Assembly: GCF_016741855.1 (NCBI RefSeq)
Contig: NZ_JAERRH010000007.1
Span: 1-64,000, forward strand
DNA: 64,000 bases
Direction of reading: 5' to 3'
Origin: Streptomyces musisoli
Lineage (GTDB): Bacteria; Actinomycetota; Actinomycetes; Streptomycetales; Streptomycetaceae
The position numbers and the translations under genes were made by a program. The notes under the pieces were generated by a model. That model was not told the DNA's origin. It searched no databases and saw only the letters and a program-made list of their open reading frames with translations. Within the stretch, counting starts at the first letter, position 1; each line of letters opens with the position of its first letter. Of this stretch, positions 59,865 through 64,000 are shown piece by piece.

Positions 59865-60854
59865 ATGAAGATCCTGGTCACGGGAGGCGCGGGCTTCATC
59901 GGCTCGCACTACGTGCGCTCCCTGCTGGCCGGCGCGTACCAAGGCTTCGAGAACGCCCATGTCACCGTGGTCGACAGCCTCACCTACGCCGGAAATCCCG
60001 ACAACCTGCCCCTGGGCCACCCCCGCCTGGAGTTCGTCAAGGGGGACATCTGCGACCTGCCGCTGCTCCAGGAGGTGCTGCCCGGCCACGACGCCGTGGT
60101 GCACTTCGCCGCCGAGTCCCACGTGGACCGCTCCCTCGCCGGCGCCGCCGACTTCGTCCGCACCAACGTCGGCGGGACGCAGAGCGTGCTGGAGGGCTGC
60201 CTGCGGTCCGGTGTCGAACGGGTCGTGCACGTCTCCACCGACGAGGTCTACGGCTCGATCGACGAGGGCTCCTGGACCGAGGAGTCCCCGCTGCTGCCCA
60301 ACTCCCCCTACGCGGCGTCCAAGGCGGGCAGCGACCTGATCGCCCGCTCCTACTGGCGCACCCACGGCCTGGACCTGTCGATCACCCGCTGCTCCAACAA
60401 CTACGGCCCGCACCAGCACGTGGAGAAGCTGATCCCGCTCTTCACCACCAACCTGCTGGAGGGCCTGCCGGTCCCGCTGTACGGCGACGGCGGCAACGTC
60501 CGCGAGTGGCTGCACGTCGACGACCACTGCCGGGCCGTCCAGCTGGTGCTCACCAAGGGCGAGGCGGGCGACATCTACAACATCGGCGGCGGCCACCACG
60601 CCACCAACCGGGAGATCACCGAGCGGCTCCTCGACCTGTGCGGCCGGGACTGGAGCCTGGTGCGCAAGGTCGCCGACCGCAAGGGGCACGACCTGCGGTA
60701 CTCCCTCGACGACAGCAAGATCCGGGAGAAGCTCGGCTACGAGCCGCGGGTGCCGTTCGAGCAGGGGCTCGCCGACCTCGTCGACTGGTACCGCGAGAAC
60801 CGCGACTGGTGGCACCACCCGAACGCGTCCCAGGCGCTCAGCCCGGCGTCCTGA
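59865..60854 (+). CDS. dTDP-glucose 4,6-dehydratase
   Basis: 329 aa from an ATG at 59865 after AGGAAGGAGAG. Extended SDR with ILVTGGAGFIGSHYVRSLL, the STDEVYGSIDEG acid pair and YAASKAGSDL (YxxxK), plus VEKLIPLFTTNLLEGLPVPL and GGGHHATN. It converts dTDP-glucose to dTDP-4-keto-6-deoxyglucose, the committed step of deoxysugar biosynthesis. It follows the acyltransferase by 82 bp. Confidence 0.96.
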   Translation: MKILVTGGAGFIGSHYVRSLLAGAYQGFENAHVTVVDSLTYAGNPDNLPLGHPRLEFVKGDICDLPLLQEVLPGHDAVVHFAAESHVDRSLAGAADFVRTNVGGTQSVLEGCLRSGVERVVHVSTDEVYGSIDEGSWTEESPLLPNSPYAASKAGSDLIARSYWRTHGLDLSITRCSNNYGPHQHVEKLIPLFTTNLLEGLPVPLYGDGGNVREWLHVDDHCRAVQLVLTKGEAGDIYNIGGGHHATNREITERLLDLCGRDWSLVRKVADRKGHDLRYSLDDSKIREKLGYEPRVPFEQGLADLVDWYRENRDWWHHPNASQALSPAS

Positions 60855-60891
60855 CCACCCCGACCGCACGCGAGACGACCAAGGAGTCGAC

Positions 60892-62055
60892 ATGCGGGTC
60901 TTGTTGACCACCGCGCCCCTGCACGGGCACTTCTTCCCGACGGTGCCGCTGGCCTGGGCGCTGCGGGCCGCGGGCCACCAGGTGCTGGTCGCCTGCCCGG
61001 AGAGCTTCACCGGCACGGTCGCCGGGGCCGGGCTGCCCGCCGCCGCGTCCGCACCGCACGTCGCCTTCGAGGAGTTCATGCTGCGCGACCGCGACGGCCG
61101 GCCGCTGCCCCCGCCGCGGGACCCGGCCGAGCGCCGGCGCAGCAGCGCCCGCGCCTGGGGACGGCTCGCCGCCCGCACGCTGGAGGGAACCCTGCGGATC
61201 GTCGAGGACTGGCGCCCGGACCTGGTGCTGAGCGAGCCCCTGGAGTACGCGGGCCGGCTCGCGGCCGCCGCCCACGGCATCCCATGGGCGGAGGCCGGCG
61301 TCGGCCTGTCCGACTTCGGCGACTCCCGGGGCCCGGCGACCGAGGAACTCGCCCCGGAACTGGCGCGCCTTGGCCAAGGCGCCCTGCCCGAGCCGGCCCT
61401 CGTCCTCGACGTCCGCCCGCCCTCGCTGCGCGGCGACGGCCCGGCCCGAGGCCCGGTCATGCGCTACGTCCCCCACAACGGCGCCGACGTCCGGCCGGCC
61501 TGGCTGGGACTGCCCCGCAGCAGGCCGCGGATCTGCCTGACGCTGGGCAGCATGCTGCCCCGGCACGGCCGGCTCGACTTCCGCGGCCGGCTGCTCGCCC
61601 TCGCGACCGCGCTGGCCGGGACGGACACCGAGGTCGTCATCGCCGTCGACGACGAGGTCGCGGACGGCTGGGAACGGCTGCCGCAGGGCGTCCTGGCGGC
61701 CGGCCGCTTCCCGCTGGACCGCGCCCTGACCGGCTGCGACCTGCTGGTCAGCCACGGCGGGGCCGGCTCGGCGTTCGCCGCGCTGGTGCACGGCGTGCCG
61801 CAGGTGTGCCTGCCGCAGACCGCCGACCAGTTCGAGAACGCCGACCTGATCGCGGCGAGCGGAGCCGGGCTCGCCCTGCCCTCCGACGCGTCGGACGACA
61901 CCGTGGCGGAAGCCGCCCGGACCGTGCTCGGCCGGGCCGCGTACGGCGACCGGGCCCGCGCGCTGGCCGGGGAGATCGCCCGGCAGCCGTCGCCCGTCGA
62001 CGTGGTCCCCCTGCTGGAACGGCTCGCCGCCGCCCCGGCCGGCGCGGACGTCTGA
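60892..62055 (+). CDS. GT1-family glycosyltransferase
   Basis: 387 aa from an ATG at 60892. GT-B fold: N-terminal RVLLTTAPLHGHFFPTVPLA (acceptor side His) and C-terminal donor motif DLLVSHGGAGSAFAALVHGV then LPQTADQFENADLI. It transfers an NDP-deoxysugar to the aglycone. It is 37 bp after the dehydratase and in the same direction as all deoxysugar genes here. Confidence 0.94.
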   Translation: MRVLLTTAPLHGHFFPTVPLAWALRAAGHQVLVACPESFTGTVAGAGLPAAASAPHVAFEEFMLRDRDGRPLPPPRDPAERRRSSARAWGRLAARTLEGTLRIVEDWRPDLVLSEPLEYAGRLAAAAHGIPWAEAGVGLSDFGDSRGPATEELAPELARLGQGALPEPALVLDVRPPSLRGDGPARGPVMRYVPHNGADVRPAWLGLPRSRPRICLTLGSMLPRHGRLDFRGRLLALATALAGTDTEVVIAVDDEVADGWERLPQGVLAAGRFPLDRALTGCDLLVSHGGAGSAFAALVHGVPQVCLPQTADQFENADLIAASGAGLALPSDASDDTVAEAARTVLGRAAYGDRARALAGEIARQPSPVDVVPLLERLAAAPAGADV

Positions 62056-62068
62056 GGAGCGTGGACGG

Positions 62069-62824
62069 ATGCGCATCGTCGGCCACGGCTTCCTCGCCCG
62101 GCACCTGTCACCGCTGCGGGACGCCCACGACGGCGTCGTGCTGCTGGCCGCCGGAGTCTCCTGGGCGGCCGGCACCTCCGAGGCCGAGTTCGCCCGGGAG
62201 GCGGACCTGGTCCGCCGCGAGCTGCGCGCCTGCCGCGCCGAGGGCAGCCGGCTCGTGTTCTTCTCCACCGCCTCCACCGGCATGTACGGCGCCGACGACT
62301 GCCGTGGCCGGGAGGACGAACCCGTCGTGCCCTGCACCCCCTACGGCCGGCACAAGCACGGCCTGGAGGAGGAGATCCGCGCGTCCGGCGCGGACCACCT
62401 CATCCTGCGCATGGGCCACGTCGTGGGCCCCGGCCAGCCCGCGCACCAGCTGCTGCCCTCGCTGATCAGACAGGTCCGGGCCGGCGAGGTGGTCATCCAC
62501 CGGGGCGCCGCCCGGGACCTGATCGACATCGACGACGTCGTCGCCCTCGTCGGCCGCCTGCTCGCCCTGGGCACCTCCCGGGACGTCGTCAACATCGCCT
62601 CCGGCGTGCCCGTGCCGATCGAGGCCGTCGTCGAGCGGATCGAACAGCGCCTCGGCACCACCGCGGTGCGCGGCTACGTCGACGGGCACCGCGGCAACCA
62701 CCGGGTCAGCACCGCGCGGCTGCGCCGGCTGGCGGGCCCCGCGTACACGCGCTTCGACGCGGACTACCACCGGCGCGTGCTCGACAAGTACGTGCCCCTA
62801 CCCGACCCGACCCTTACGGCCTGA
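62069..62824 (+). CDS. NAD-dependent sugar epimerase/4-ketoreductase-type SDR
   Basis: 251 aa from an ATG at 62069 with GAGGAGCGTGG upstream. The Rossmann start MRIVGHGFLARHL is a degenerate GxxGxxG. FFSTASTGMYGADD and YGRHKHGLEEEI supply the YxxxK-type pair, followed by LILRMGHVVGPGQPAHQLLP. It resembles small dTDP-hexose 4-ketoreductases and would set the C-4 configuration of the final sugar. The exact step is inferred. Confidence 0.8.
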   Translation: MRIVGHGFLARHLSPLRDAHDGVVLLAAGVSWAAGTSEAEFAREADLVRRELRACRAEGSRLVFFSTASTGMYGADDCRGREDEPVVPCTPYGRHKHGLEEEIRASGADHLILRMGHVVGPGQPAHQLLPSLIRQVRAGEVVIHRGAARDLIDIDDVVALVGRLLALGTSRDVVNIASGVPVPIEAVVERIEQRLGTTAVRGYVDGHRGNHRVSTARLRRLAGPAYTRFDADYHRRVLDKYVPLPDPTLTA

Positions 62825-62834
62825 GGAGCAACAG

Positions 62835-64000
62835 GTGCGTGTGCTGTTCGTGACGGCGGTCCTTCCGTCGCACTACTTCGTCATGGCGCCCTTCGCCTGG
62901 GCGCTGCGGGCCGCGGGCCACGAGGTGTGCGTGGCGGCCCAGCCGGAACTCGTGGAGACCGTGGCCCGCTCGGGGCTGCCCGTGGTCCCGGTGGGCGGCG
63001 AGGCCGACTTCGCCGCCCGCTACCGCGACCGGACCGCCGGCCGCCCCGCCGGGGCCGGCGCCCGGCCCGGCGACCCCAAGGCGCTGTTCTGCACGGTCGC
63101 CGACGGCATGGCCGACGACCTGGTGGCCTTCGCCCGCCGGTGGCGGCCGGACGCCGTGGTGTGGGAGCCGACGACGCTCGCCGGCCCGCTCGCGGCCGCC
63201 GCCTGCGGCGCCGTCTCGCTGCGCTACCTGTGGGGGCCGGACATCGTGGGCCGCGGCATCGGCCGGCACAACCTGCCGCCGCAGTTCGCCGAGCTGTTCG
63301 CGCGCTTCGGGATCGACGTGGACGACATCCCGGAGTGGTGGAACATCGACGCCTGCCCCGACGACCTCCAGGTCACGGGCAACACCCAGCGCGTACCGGT
63401 GCGGTACGTGCCCTACAGCAACTCCCAGCACGTGCCCGACTGGTTCCTGCGCCGGGACGGCCGCAAGCGGGTGTGCGTCACCCTCGGCATCACCATGACG
63501 GAGGTGGCGGGCGGGAAGTCCTTCTTCGCGCCGCGCGTCCTGGACGCCCTCGCCGAGCTGGACATCGACCTGGTGACCGCCGTCGTACCCACCCAGCGGC
63601 CGCTGCTGGAGGGCCGGGTGCCCGACGGCGTCCGGGTCGCCGAGGACGGCGCCCTGCACATGCTGCTGCCCTCCTGCGACCTGGTGATCCACCACGGCGG
63701 CGTGGGCTCCATGCTGACCGCCGCGCTGTACGGCCTGCCGCAGCTGACGATCACCCAGATGCCGGACCAGAGCTTCTACTCCGGCTACCTCGCCGGGACC
63801 GGCGCGAGCGTGCACCTCACCGGCGACGAGGCCGACCCGGAGACGCTGCGCTCCGTCGTGCGCCGGCTCCTGGACGACCCGTCCTACCGCCGGGCCGCCG
63901 ACGGCATCCGTACGGCGATGCTGTCCCGCCCGACCCCGCAGCAGATCGTCCCGACGGTGGAGCGCCTGGTCGCCGCCGCGCGGGGCGCCGCCCCCACCCG
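62835..64000 (+). CDS. GT1-family glycosyltransferase, cut by window edge
   Basis: GTG at 62835, 388 codons open to the right edge without a stop. N-terminus VRVLFVTAVLPSHYFVMAPF; donor motif CDLVIHHGGVGSMLTAALYG then PQLTITQMPDQSFY. WWNIDACPDDLQVTGNTQRV resembles macrolide/angucycline-type glycosyltransferases that need an activator protein. As a second transferase it implies at least two sugar attachments or a disaccharide. Confidence 0.93.
   Translation, partial: MRVLFVTAVLPSHYFVMAPFAWALRAAGHEVCVAAQPELVETVARSGLPVVPVGGEADFAARYRDRTAGRPAGAGARPGDPKALFCTVADGMADDLVAFARRWRPDAVVWEPTTLAGPLAAAACGAVSLRYLWGPDIVGRGIGRHNLPPQFAELFARFGIDVDDIPEWWNIDACPDDLQVTGNTQRVPVRYVPYSNSQHVPDWFLRRDGRKRVCVTLGITMTEVAGGKSFFAPRVLDALAELDIDLVTAVVPTQRPLLEGRVPDGVRVAEDGALHMLLPSCDLVIHHGGVGSMLTAALYGLPQLTITQMPDQSFYSGYLAGTGASVHLTGDEADPETLRSVVRRLLDDPSYRRAADGIRTAMLSRPTPQQIVPTVERLVAAARGAAPT

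Overview
The window is high-GC actinobacterial DNA, almost certainly a Streptomyces chromosome. Very strong third-position G/C, many GTG starts, overlapping GTGA/ATGA gene junctions, very rare TTA codons, SARP regulators and SigE-type sigma factors all point that way. I found no tRNA, rRNA, CRISPR array, insertion sequence or prophage gene.

Layout. Positions 1-38 kb hold ordinary but regulator-rich chromosomal genes. They include an alpha/beta hydrolase opposite a MocR regulator, a SpoIIE-type phosphatase with a TTA codon, a secreted beta-propeller protein and an M20 amidohydrolase. Next come an XRE-TPR regulator opposite a 68-codon secreted-peptide gene, a short-form threonyl-tRNA synthetase behind a threonine-codon attenuator, a nucleoside hydrolase, a GH13 glucosidase, a DUF4142 protein and an aquaporin-family channel. 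A Ser/Thr kinase, a sigma factor with a degenerate L,D-transpeptidase-like partner, a genuine L,D-transpeptidase lipoprotein and an M64 metalloprotease follow. The rest is an orphan ctaD, an MMPL/DUF2993/TetR module, a second sigma/anti-sigma-like pair and a bleomycin-hydrolase-type C1 peptidase. Two minisatellite arrays (37.4-38.0 kb) separate this from the next region.

Positions about 38.2-64 kb (running off the right edge) are a biosynthetic gene cluster with several modules. (a) Two acyl-CoA-dehydrogenase-like proteins, a carrier-protein-like protein whose attachment serine is alanine, and a phosphopantetheinyl transferase. (b) A LuxR-type response regulator and a convergent histidine kinase. 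(c) A minus-strand RiPP operon: nitrile-hydratase-like leader peptide, fused E1-like/YcaO cyclodehydratase, and SagB-type oxidase. (d) Two tandem SARP activators. (e) A minimal type II PKS (KS-alpha, chain length factor, ACP) with its own acyltransferase, NDP-deoxysugar genes (RmlA, RmlB, a 3-ketoreductase-like and a 4-ketoreductase/epimerase-like enzyme) and two glycosyltransferases. The expected product is a glycosylated aromatic polyketide. How the YcaO/RiPP and acyl-CoA-dehydrogenase modules relate to it is the main open question. Ketoreductase, cyclase and 2,3-dehydratase genes are not in the window and presumably lie to the right.

Two observations stand out. First, a complete TOMM-type RiPP operon sits inside a type II PKS cluster. 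Second, a candidate peptide-signalling regulon: a short secreted peptide gene beside an XRE-TPR regulator shares a long operator, ribosome site and start region with an M64 protease gene 15 kb away. Also notable are a covarying extragenic RNA-like element present twice, a threonine attenuator, and a dead carrier protein.
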